From assembly GCF_001465875.1 (NCBI RefSeq), contig NZ_LN901321.1:156689-220688 (forward strand): DNA of 64,000 nucleotides. The letters run 5' to 3'. Position 1 is the first letter of the stretch, and the number at the start of each line of letters is the position of its first letter. The position numbers were made by a program, and so were the translations under genes. The notes beneath the pieces were generated by a model. The model made no database searches. It was given only the letters and a program-made list of their open reading frames with translations, and was not told where the DNA came from. This document shows positions 55,622-62,992 of the stretch, one piece after another. Origin of the DNA: Legionella saoudiensis (GTDB lineage: Bacteria > Pseudomonadota > Gammaproteobacteria > Legionellales > Legionellaceae).

Positions 55622-56683
55622 TTATTGAGCACAGTAATAATTACCAGTAGGTGCCAATTCCTCATCATTAGAAGAAGTAATAGTACGTAACAGTGTATGC
55701 GCTCGATTAACACAGGTCTTATTATATCCCTGAGAGCTTAAGATATTTTGTTGACATTTTTCTGCCATTCCTAAAGCAACCTCAGGACATTTTTTTAGTA
55801 ATGATACAAATCGAGGGTCATTTTTCCCCTCCTCTTCAACACATAATTCGCCAAATTCCTGCCAAAGCCTATCGATTACTTTGGTTTGAATTGCATTCCA
55901 TATTACATTTTCCCCCTTAAACTTTAGGAGTTTCAGTTGCTCTGTAACTTTACGATACTCTTCTTCAGTAGCTGGCAATGAATATGCTTTTGCTTCTTCT
56001 TCGATAATCTCGTGCATCTTATTGAGTACGAGCTCGCTATTAAATAGCTTCTCGACTGCTTGTTCATAAGGTAGAAAACATTGGGTGCTGGATTCATAAA
56101 TGAAAAATTCACCTTCTTCTATATCATAATACCAGGCATGAATTTTTAGCTTCTTTGCCTCCAAACGTTCTTTAATAACATCCAGAGTATGTAAATGTTC
56201 TATTTGTAAGAGGATATTTTCTTCGGTAAGGCATTTTAATTTTTGTTTTGCATCCTGTGTTTCTGGATGTTTTTTATGTACCCGCTCTAAAGCTGGTCGA
56301 GCATATGCGTCGAGAAACTCAGCAACTAGTGGTAAATTCTCAGCAAGATTAGGAGCTAACAACCCTTTCATAGCGCCGCAGTCTGAATGCCCACAAACAA
56401 TAATTTCAGTCACATTCAGTACTTTTACGGCATATTCAGCGGTTGCCCTTTCCCCTGTAGGGTAGGGGACTTTTGGGGGGAAAATATTTCCTGCGTTACG
56501 TATAACAAACAACTCGCCGGCATCTGCATTTGTGACGTATGAGGGAACAATCCGGGAATCAGAACAGGTGATTAAAAGTGTATCTGGAGATTGGCCCTTG
56601 ATTAAGGAGTGAAATAAATCACGCTTTTCAAGAAAGCCATTATTTTTAAAATGGCGTATTCCTTTGAGTAGCTTTATCGGCAT
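55622..56683 (-). CDS. Beta-carbonic anhydrase with long C-terminal extension
   Basis: Zinc enzyme interconverting carbon dioxide and bicarbonate. The catalytic part fills residues 1-200: C40 and D42 in LLITCSDSR, H99 and C102 in VCGHSDCGAMKG, and the GNIFPP and TAEYAVKVLNV segments. The remaining 150 residues are a charged, helical extension with cysteines (LCVEEEGKNDPR, LKKCPEVALGMAEKC, KTCVNRAH) that is not part of ordinary beta-carbonic anhydrases (about 200-220 residues). No signal peptide. Role of the extension unknown. The 148 bp upstream contain a degenerate 20-bp periodic array. Confidence 0.9.
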   Translation of the reverse strand: MPIKLLKGIRHFKNNGFLEKRDLFHSLIKGQSPDTLLITCSDSRIVPSYVTNADAGELFVIRNAGNIFPPKVPYPTGERATAEYAVKVLNVTEIIVCGHSDCGAMKGLLAPNLAENLPLVAEFLDAYARPALERVHKKHPETQDAKQKLKCLTEENILLQIEHLHTLDVIKERLEAKKLKIHAWYYDIEEGEFFIYESSTQCFLPYEQAVEKLFNSELVLNKMHEIIEEEAKAYSLPATEEEYRKVTEQLKLLKFKGENVIWNAIQTKVIDRLWQEFGELCVEEEGKNDPRFVSLLKKCPEVALGMAEKCQQNILSSQGYNKTCVNRAHTLLRTITSSNDEELAPTGNYYCAQ

Positions 56684-56720
56684 ATATTTCTCCTGGTTTC
56701 CATCGTCTAATTTTTTAAGT

Positions 56721-56820
56721 CACGTCATACCGGATGCCGTGACATTATTTAGGATGATATGGCATCGTTTAAGGGGACGCGACATCATTGGGGATAACGT
56801 GACTCTATGGAGGGTAACCT
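56721..56820. repeat. Degenerate 20-bp periodic array upstream of the carbonic anhydrase gene
   Basis: Five 20-bp blocks begin at 56721, 56741, 56761, 56781 and 56801; the last four begin GAC or GGC and share a GACATCATTTNGG-like pattern. Adjacent blocks match at about 12-14 of 20 positions. Not a recognised element. Confidence 0.4.
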
Positions 56821-56831
56821 ATCCCAGTTCC

Positions 56832-58241
56832 CTAAGATAGATTAGTTTCCGTTATTTTTGAACACTTATTAAATAAATAAGAACTTAAAATATGCAAAGG
56901 ATCATACTGTTCCTTTAATTCCAGCCACTGGGAATATCGTGCCCCATAATGCTTCTTCCAATAATCACTTTTTATTGATTCCCCTAAATATCCAGAGAGA
57001 TAACGCTTTCCTCCTAGAGGTAAAAAAAGCGCATCTAAATGGTTAATGGCTTCCAAGCAACTTGGAGTAAATACACTAGGCAAGCCCGGATTAATAATCA
57101 TAAACGAAAAAATATGCGGTTCCTCAGGAAGCATTAAAAAGCCTACCGGCTTACGATTAACAATGGGAATTAAATGCACTAATGATGCGTAATGAAGGGG
57201 TAGGGTTTCCAAAATATCTTCTAATTTATTTAAAGGAAATTTAGGAATAAAACATTCATACCACGGGTGTTGTAAATCCCATTGTCCACTCAATTTCATA
57301 ACATTTAAACGTGCATCATGACGATGCAAATAGGAGTGAATCGTTTCATCTTGAGTATGAAGAATTTTCCAAGGCTTCAAGGGTAGATCATGAAAATCAG
57401 GTGCATGATGATCGTATTCAATTGAAACGTGCAAAGCATAAAGCCATTGAGCGAAGGGTGCGCGTCCTGTGGTGGTGAGCTTAGCTCCTTGTATTGACGG
57501 ACTGCAAAAGGATTCAACAAAATCCGCATAATTCTGACATTGATGTAAATCATGGAGCCAGCTTTCTTTATCCAGATAAGTTAAGTAGAACGTTCGTACC
57601 GTTTTTTTGCATAATCTCAGGGCGATGCGAGCTCGGGTTATCACGCCAAAATGACCTTGCCCTCCTAAACATGCCTGCATTAAAGAAGAATGCCTATCTA
57701 CCTGGACTAATTCCCCGTTGGCGAGGGTAATTTCCAATTCGCGTACATGGGCAATCGCACTCCCGTATTTAAATGAGGAGGCTCCAATTCCACCGGCTGA
57801 AAGTACCCCACCAATCGATAAGTTGCAGTTATAGGGTAGGACGTAGGGAATTAAGGAATGAGGTAAGGTGCGCTGAAGTAAATCGGCCCAAGTGCAATTC
57901 GCTTCCACCCAAATGGAGTGATGTTCGGGTTCCTCTATCTGATTAAAATGCCGCATATCCAGAATTAGTCCTCCGGGAGCTGCTAGCGATTGCCCGTTTT
58001 GGCTCATACCATTACCACGAATAGTCACCGGAAGTTGATGTTCATGGGCATACTTAAGTAAAGATTGCAGCGCTTCGCGCGTTTGCGGCGCACAGACCGC
58101 AGCGGGTTGGGAATGTACCATCCCGCCGAAATCGCGGCCGAAAGGAATAAGCGCCTGCTCATTACTTAGAATGTTTTGTTCGGGCTTTTTTTCCCAATGC
58201 ATTAGATGCTGGGTGTTCCACTGGTTCACAGTTTGCGGCAT
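56832..58241 (-). CDS. FAD-linked oxidase, cytokinin-dehydrogenase-like
   Basis: A 469-residue flavoprotein of the VAO/PCMH fold. FAD-binding region: GRDFGGMVHSQPAAVCAP, TIRGNGMSQNGQSL, GGLILDMRHFNQI, LSIGGVLSAGGIGASSF and LGGQGHFGVITRARIAL, the last close to the GGLGQFGIITRARI of cytokinin dehydrogenases. The histidine that usually bonds FAD covalently (RG.GHS) is replaced by methionine (RGNGMS), so the cofactor is probably non-covalent. GAGGA is 9 nt before the ATG. It overlaps the 3' end of the diiron gene by 80 nt. Third gene of the kmo operon. Substrate unknown; an amine or alcohol oxidation is likely. Confidence 0.82.
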   Translation of the reverse strand: MPQTVNQWNTQHLMHWEKKPEQNILSNEQALIPFGRDFGGMVHSQPAAVCAPQTREALQSLLKYAHEHQLPVTIRGNGMSQNGQSLAAPGGLILDMRHFNQIEEPEHHSIWVEANCTWADLLQRTLPHSLIPYVLPYNCNLSIGGVLSAGGIGASSFKYGSAIAHVRELEITLANGELVQVDRHSSLMQACLGGQGHFGVITRARIALRLCKKTVRTFYLTYLDKESWLHDLHQCQNYADFVESFCSPSIQGAKLTTTGRAPFAQWLYALHVSIEYDHHAPDFHDLPLKPWKILHTQDETIHSYLHRHDARLNVMKLSGQWDLQHPWYECFIPKFPLNKLEDILETLPLHYASLVHLIPIVNRKPVGFLMLPEEPHIFSFMIINPGLPSVFTPSCLEAINHLDALFLPLGGKRYLSGYLGESIKSDYWKKHYGARYSQWLELKEQYDPLHILSSYLFNKCSKITETNLS

Positions 58242-58953
58242 GTTTTCGGTTCCTCTTTTGAGCTAACTCCAGTTTACGGTTGCAGGCGATTACTAGCCCA
58301 TCAAACATTTTAGTAAATGCATCATAGCAACGGTCGATCATTTGCAGGGCATCACGGCGTACGTGGACAGGAACTTTTCTGGAAAATAATTCACGTTCCA
58401 TTTCTGTTTCAAATAATGCATGTGCTTTTTCTACTTCCAGATGCGTTTTAGAAAAGTATTTTAAATGCTCTTCTTCGCCAGTCTTTCTCACCTGTTCGGA
58501 AACTTTTTCAAAGAATACATGTCCAGAGGATTCAAGGGTTAAGAGTAGGGCGATATTTATAATGTCATTTTTGGCATTAAATACTTCGGCAACCAGTGCA
58601 TAAGCTGCATCACGAGTAGCGCGAGTATCTCGGCTATAGAGCCAGCTAACGCCATTTTTATTACAGGCCTTATTAATGCTGGTGGTTCCCATATATTTTT
58701 TATCTTGCAAGAACCAGCGGTCATGGCCAGCGTCTTCATGTCGATGATGGCGTGCTATTTTTTTTAGGTAGGGATCGGTAACACGTTCCTCATTAATCCG
58801 TAATATGTCTTGAAAGGTCATAGTCCAAAAGGTTAATTCTGGAACAAAATAGCTTATTTCCTCGAGGCTATTTAATTGCTCTAAGAGCTTAAAAAATGGA
58901 TGTTTTTTAAACTCATTTTGTTTTGAATCTATATAATTTTGAATAAGTCGCAT
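58162..58953 (-). CDS. Heme-oxygenase-like diiron oxidase (HDO) candidate
   Basis: A 263-residue all-helical soluble protein. ATG 58953 is preferred over 58956 (GGGAG 5 nt upstream). Ligand motifs on three helices (numbered from the first ATG): E74-x3-H78 in HEDAGHDRW, E142-x3-H146 in LESSGHVFFE, and H172/E176/H179 in THLEVEKAHALFE. Two E-x3-H pairs plus a third histidine helix match the heme-oxygenase-like diiron oxidase family (UndA, SznF and CADD types), used in natural product and cofactor synthesis. TenA-like proteins are the alternative. It begins 25 bp after kmo on the same strand. Confidence 0.75.
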   Translation of the reverse strand: MRLIQNYIDSKQNEFKKHPFFKLLEQLNSLEEISYFVPELTFWTMTFQDILRINEERVTDPYLKKIARHHRHEDAGHDRWFLQDKKYMGTTSINKACNKNGVSWLYSRDTRATRDAAYALVAEVFNAKNDIINIALLLTLESSGHVFFEKVSEQVRKTGEEEHLKYFSKTHLEVEKAHALFETEMERELFSRKVPVHVRRDALQMIDRCYDAFTKMFDGLVIACNRKLELAQKRNRKHAANCEPVEHPASNALGKKARTKHSK

Positions 58954-58978
58954 CATCTCTCCCTGTGTCTTCCATACC

Positions 58979-60325
58979 TTAACTTATGGTGCCTGCCAAG
59001 TTCTGGTTGTGAAGGAGCTGGTCTACCTGCTCCCAATCAACCATTTCCAGGCTGGTTACCTTCTTACAAATCTGATTTAAAAATGTGGTTTGCTTCTCGC
59101 CTATTTTTAATGCTTCTGCATAAGGGGTATTAGTGAACATGACTAATACATGTTTGGAAATGTACTGTTGGGGGTAACGTTGCATGAGCAACTGTTCTAA
59201 TTGTTTTTTTAAGTTAAACTGAGGATCGCGAATATTTGTTTGAATTTCTTGAAAATTATCCATAGACATTTGTGCCACTGCATCGGTGTTTGGCTTTCTC
59301 GATTGATAAAAGGCCGGCATTACTTGGGCCCAATCATCTTGGTATTCATCTAAAAGCGTATTGAGTATACGGCAATCCTCAAAAGCGCTATTCATGCCTT
59401 GTCCGAAAAAGGGGACTACTCCATGTGCGGCATCGCCAAGTAGAAGGCATTGATCTTGATAATGCCATGAATCACATTGAATGGTGCTCATATTGCCTGT
59501 GGGATGTTCGGTAAACTCATGCAGCAAATGAGGCATGGTGTCATAGGCATCAGCAAATTCTTCTTTAAAAAAGGCATTAATTTTTAATTCAGTATCTAAT
59601 TCGGCGAAACTATTTTTTCCTTCATTGGGTAAAAATAAAGAGCCGGTAATGGAGTGATCGCGATTGGGATTGCCCAACAGTAGAAAGGCATTTCTAGGCC
59701 ATAGATGTAAATATTCATGCGCAAGTTGCTGCTGGCCGGGAGCCCCAATGGATAATTCTTTATATCCGTAGGATAGGAAACTCCGATTTGCGTTGATTAA
59801 ACCGCGAGTGTTTAATTGCTCACGTACACAAGAATTTACGCCATCGGCACCAATTAAGTGCTGATAGGGGAAGCTTAAATGTTCTCCTTGATGCATTTGA
59901 AAATGCATAATTTTCTTTTCCAGATCGAGTTGAACTAGTTTGCTATTAAAGTTAAAGCGTACATTGGGATGTTTTTCAGCTTCATTGAGTAGGAGCTTAT
60001 TTAATTCATTGCGCTCTACGGCATTAATGTATTCATCGCGGTGGCGGCCAAAGGATTGGTATTTAATTTGACCTTGAGCATCATGTATCGCCCGCGCCCG
60101 CATGGGTACCATCAACTGTTCCACTTCAGATCTAATGCCAACACCGGCAAGACCTGTAAGTCCGCGGCAAGATAAGGCAAGGTTTATAGAGCGTCCATCA
60201 TGAGCGTGAGTTAATCTGATATCTGGTCTAGCATCAAAGACCTGGAGTTTGTATCCACGTTTTGCCAGGTAGAGTGCAAGTAAGGTTCCGGCTAAGCCAG
60301 CCCCAATAATACTTATCTCTTTCAT
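58979..60325 (-). CDS. kmo: Kynurenine 3-monooxygenase
   Basis: FAD enzyme that hydroxylates L-kynurenine to 3-hydroxykynurenine using NADPH and oxygen. 448 residues. GAGLAG (8-13) is the dinucleotide motif; GRSINLALSCRGLTGL, SYGYKELSIGAP and GDAAHGVVPFFGQGMNSAFEDC are diagnostic for KMO. A C-terminal stretch (YISKHVLVMFTNTPYAEAL) fits the family. GGGAGATAGGA precedes the ATG. First gene of the operon with the diiron protein and the FAD oxidase. No other kynurenine-pathway gene is in the window. Confidence 0.93.
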   Translation of the reverse strand: MKEISIIGAGLAGTLLALYLAKRGYKLQVFDARPDIRLTHAHDGRSINLALSCRGLTGLAGVGIRSEVEQLMVPMRARAIHDAQGQIKYQSFGRHRDEYINAVERNELNKLLLNEAEKHPNVRFNFNSKLVQLDLEKKIMHFQMHQGEHLSFPYQHLIGADGVNSCVREQLNTRGLINANRSFLSYGYKELSIGAPGQQQLAHEYLHLWPRNAFLLLGNPNRDHSITGSLFLPNEGKNSFAELDTELKINAFFKEEFADAYDTMPHLLHEFTEHPTGNMSTIQCDSWHYQDQCLLLGDAAHGVVPFFGQGMNSAFEDCRILNTLLDEYQDDWAQVMPAFYQSRKPNTDAVAQMSMDNFQEIQTNIRDPQFNLKKQLEQLLMQRYPQQYISKHVLVMFTNTPYAEALKIGEKQTTFLNQICKKVTSLEMVDWEQVDQLLHNQNLAGTIS

Positions 60326-60449
60326 TCCTATCTCCCTGATACGTGACTCTATTTGTATGGGAGCAAGAATTGTGCCTGGTTGGGCGAAATGTAATACGGT
60401 GCAGGTTGCGCGCTGGACTTAATGGTGCTTAAAGGTTTTCGAGCAGCAG

Positions 60450-60475
60450 GTCATCCCCTCGCCGTAAGGGATGAC
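60450..60475. repeat. GTCATCCC/GGGATGAC palindrome between c-di-GMP gene and kmo
   Basis: Perfect 8-bp stem GTCATCCC (60450-60457) and GGGATGAC (60468-60475) with a 10-nt loop. The T run follows on the plus strand, opposite to the flanking minus-strand genes, so it is probably a REP-like repeat rather than their terminator. Confidence 0.5.
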
Positions 60476-60531
60476 GGTTTTTAAAGCTTTGCGGTACATT
60501 AAGAAAGTTTATGGCAGAAGGGCAATATCGC

Positions 60532-62832
60532 TTACAAATAATCCTTCAAAAACTCCTCCAACTCCTCAGCCTTTTGCGGCGGAGAAAAGTAGTACCCTTG
60601 AGCATAATCACAACCATGCTTCATAATAAACTCACGCTGTAATTCCGTTTCGACCCCCTCAGCCAATACCTCCAGATTGAGGCTATGGGCCAAATTAATA
60701 ATTGCCCGAGCGATGGCTGCATCACTTTCTTTATCTACTAATTCGGTAATAAATGAGCGGTCAATTTTTAATTTATCTACCGGAAATTGCTTTAGGTACG
60801 CCAAGCTTGAATAGCCCGTACCAAAATCATCAATAACCACTTTAATGCCCATATCTTTGAGCTCATACATCGCATCAACCGCATGCTTTATATTATCGAC
60901 TAAGAGACTTTCCGTAAGTTCTAACTCCAAAAACTTAGGTGATAGATTAGCCTCGCTAAGAATTCTACCAATCATTTCGGGCATTCTTGGTTGGCGTAAT
61001 TGGCGACCCGAAATATTGACGGCCATGGTTAAATGAGAATAGCCTTGCTGATGCCAACGGACAAGCTGCTTGCATGCCTCTTCCATAGCCCACAAACCAA
61101 TCTCTAAGATCAAACCGTTTTCCTCAGCAATACCGATAAAATCGTTGGGGGGAACTGCACCTAAGATATGGCTATTCCAGCGCAATAAGGCTTCAAAACC
61201 AATCAATTTATTTTTAGATAAATTAATTAGGGGTTGATAGAGTAAGTGAAATTCGTTTTTGCGCAGAGAATCACGTAAGGCATTATTAATTTGCATGCGA
61301 TTAACGATTTGCGTATTCATTTCTTTATCATAATTATGATAGGTATTACGTCCACTATCTTTGGCATGATACATCGATAAATCAGCGCTTTTCATCAAGG
61401 TTTCATAATCATTACCGTCTTTAGGAAAATAGCTAATACCAATACTGCCGGTGATTTTTATATAATGTTCGTCAATTTGAAATGGGTTTGCTAAAGAGCT
61501 AAGTATTTTATCAGCAATCTTATGGGCTTGCTCTTCCGTCTGAATGTCTTGTAATAAAATAACAAATTCATCACCGCCTAAACGACTGACCGTATCAAGA
61601 TCATTGGTTGCAAGGAGCAATCGGTTTGATACGGCCTGCAAGAGTAAGTCACCCATACTATGGCCCAAGGTATCATTGGTCAGTTTAAAATGATCTAAGT
61701 CTAGGAATAAAAAAGCTAATATGGAGCCTTTCTTTTTTGCTTGTAAGATTGCTTGATCAACCCGGTCAATTAAAAGGACGCGATTTGGTAATTCAGTGAG
61801 CGAATCATACGTTGCTTGTTTGATGAGTTGTTCTTCCATCTTACGGCGTTCAGTAACATCATTTATAAGGCATATGTAATGTTTGACTTTATCAAAAGAG
61901 TCGCGTACTGGCGCAACACTGATTTCACACCAAAAAACCTCACCACTCTGTTGATAGCTTTCAAGCTCAACCGTTTCTTCGCGTAACTCTTTTATCGCCA
62001 GAATAATGCGTTTGTGGTTCACATGCTGAGTTTTATTGGCATGCAAAAAAGTGAGCCCCTGGCCTAAAAGCTGCTCCTCAGTATAACCCGTAATGCGCTC
62101 AATGGCTTTGTTAACGTAAATAATGGGAAGATTGGGCTTGCTAATATCGAGTATGGCTACGCCATGGGTGCTTGCCTCAATCGCCCGTTCACGAATACGC
62201 AGTTCATCCTCATGCATTAACTTTTTGGTAACATCCCTAAAGCTATATACTCGTCCCACAATTTCAATGCCTACCCGTTGTGGCTGGGTATAACGCTCGA
62301 AAATACGTCCATCTTTAAAATGTAATATGGGAAGTTCGCCCTGCCAGTCCGGGTTTTCATAAAGAAAATTGACATCGGAAATTAAACCCTCAGGATTAAT
62401 TAATTGCTCTAGGATATATTCGAAGCTAATGCTTTCAGTGCCTACCTCTAACATATGGGTGGGGATACGCCACATTTCTACGAATTTTTGATTCCAATCG
62501 ACTACTTTACCCTGGCCATTGACCATCATAATACCATCAGCAGTGGACTCAAGGGTGGCGCGTAGCAAGGAGAGAGACTTTTCTAGTTCAATATTTTTTT
62601 CAAAAATATTAACCGCTTTTATATTAATATTTTCTGAAAGGGGGGCCTGTATTGAACGCTGAAACTCAGGTTGAGTATGAAACCATTGTTCTAAAAGGGC
62701 TGGTAAATTGGGTGTAGGTGAAACCATTCCTAACTCTTCACATACATTTGTAATTGAGGGGACTTTTCCTTGTTTTTTAATGGCATCTGCTGCTTCATCA
62801 ACTCTTGAGTAGTTTATCTCTTTTAAGGCCAT
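60532..62832 (-). CDS. KfrA_N-PAS-PAS-GGDEF-EAL cyclic-di-GMP enzyme
   Basis: A 766-residue regulator of cyclic di-GMP. The N-terminus (about residues 8-55) reads as a KfrA_N-type DNA-binding domain (VDEAADAIKKQGKVPSITNV, ELGMVSPTPNLPALLEQWF). Two PAS domains follow (about 85-200 and 210-330, with GQGKVVDWNQKFVEMW and GVAILDISKPNLPIIYVNKA). The GGDEF motif is intact (SRLGGDEFVILL) but the inhibitory I-site arginine is missing (NDLD). The EAL domain retains FEALLRW, NISGRQL, ELTESLL, DDFGTGYSSLAYL and AEGVET, so it should hydrolyse c-di-GMP. No membrane segment, hence cytoplasmic. Confidence 0.93.
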   Translation of the reverse strand: MALKEINYSRVDEAADAIKKQGKVPSITNVCEELGMVSPTPNLPALLEQWFHTQPEFQRSIQAPLSENINIKAVNIFEKNIELEKSLSLLRATLESTADGIMMVNGQGKVVDWNQKFVEMWRIPTHMLEVGTESISFEYILEQLINPEGLISDVNFLYENPDWQGELPILHFKDGRIFERYTQPQRVGIEIVGRVYSFRDVTKKLMHEDELRIRERAIEASTHGVAILDISKPNLPIIYVNKAIERITGYTEEQLLGQGLTFLHANKTQHVNHKRIILAIKELREETVELESYQQSGEVFWCEISVAPVRDSFDKVKHYICLINDVTERRKMEEQLIKQATYDSLTELPNRVLLIDRVDQAILQAKKKGSILAFLFLDLDHFKLTNDTLGHSMGDLLLQAVSNRLLLATNDLDTVSRLGGDEFVILLQDIQTEEQAHKIADKILSSLANPFQIDEHYIKITGSIGISYFPKDGNDYETLMKSADLSMYHAKDSGRNTYHNYDKEMNTQIVNRMQINNALRDSLRKNEFHLLYQPLINLSKNKLIGFEALLRWNSHILGAVPPNDFIGIAEENGLILEIGLWAMEEACKQLVRWHQQGYSHLTMAVNISGRQLRQPRMPEMIGRILSEANLSPKFLELELTESLLVDNIKHAVDAMYELKDMGIKVVIDDFGTGYSSLAYLKQFPVDKLKIDRSFITELVDKESDAAIARAIINLAHSLNLEVLAEGVETELQREFIMKHGCDYAQGYYFSPPQKAEELEEFLKDYL

Positions 62833-62992
62833 ACGCTATTAACTATCCTCCACAGTTAGAAATTCAGTTTAGATTATCTATTTCTTAATAATACACTTGA
62901 TAGCTTTTTTATTCATTAATTCGCGAATGGAAGTTGATGCTTAATTGGCACTTTACTCGTTAGACCTTTGCGTGCAGAGGGCGAAGCAGGGG

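Noticed and set aside
58162-58241. Frameshift joining the diiron and FAD oxidase genes
   Set aside because: Each has its own good start and complete domain, so the 80-nt overlap is taken as real overlapping genes rather than one broken gene.
60450-60475. Intrinsic terminator of the GGDEF-EAL gene
   Set aside because: The T run is on the wrong side for a minus-strand transcript, so it is listed as a repeat.
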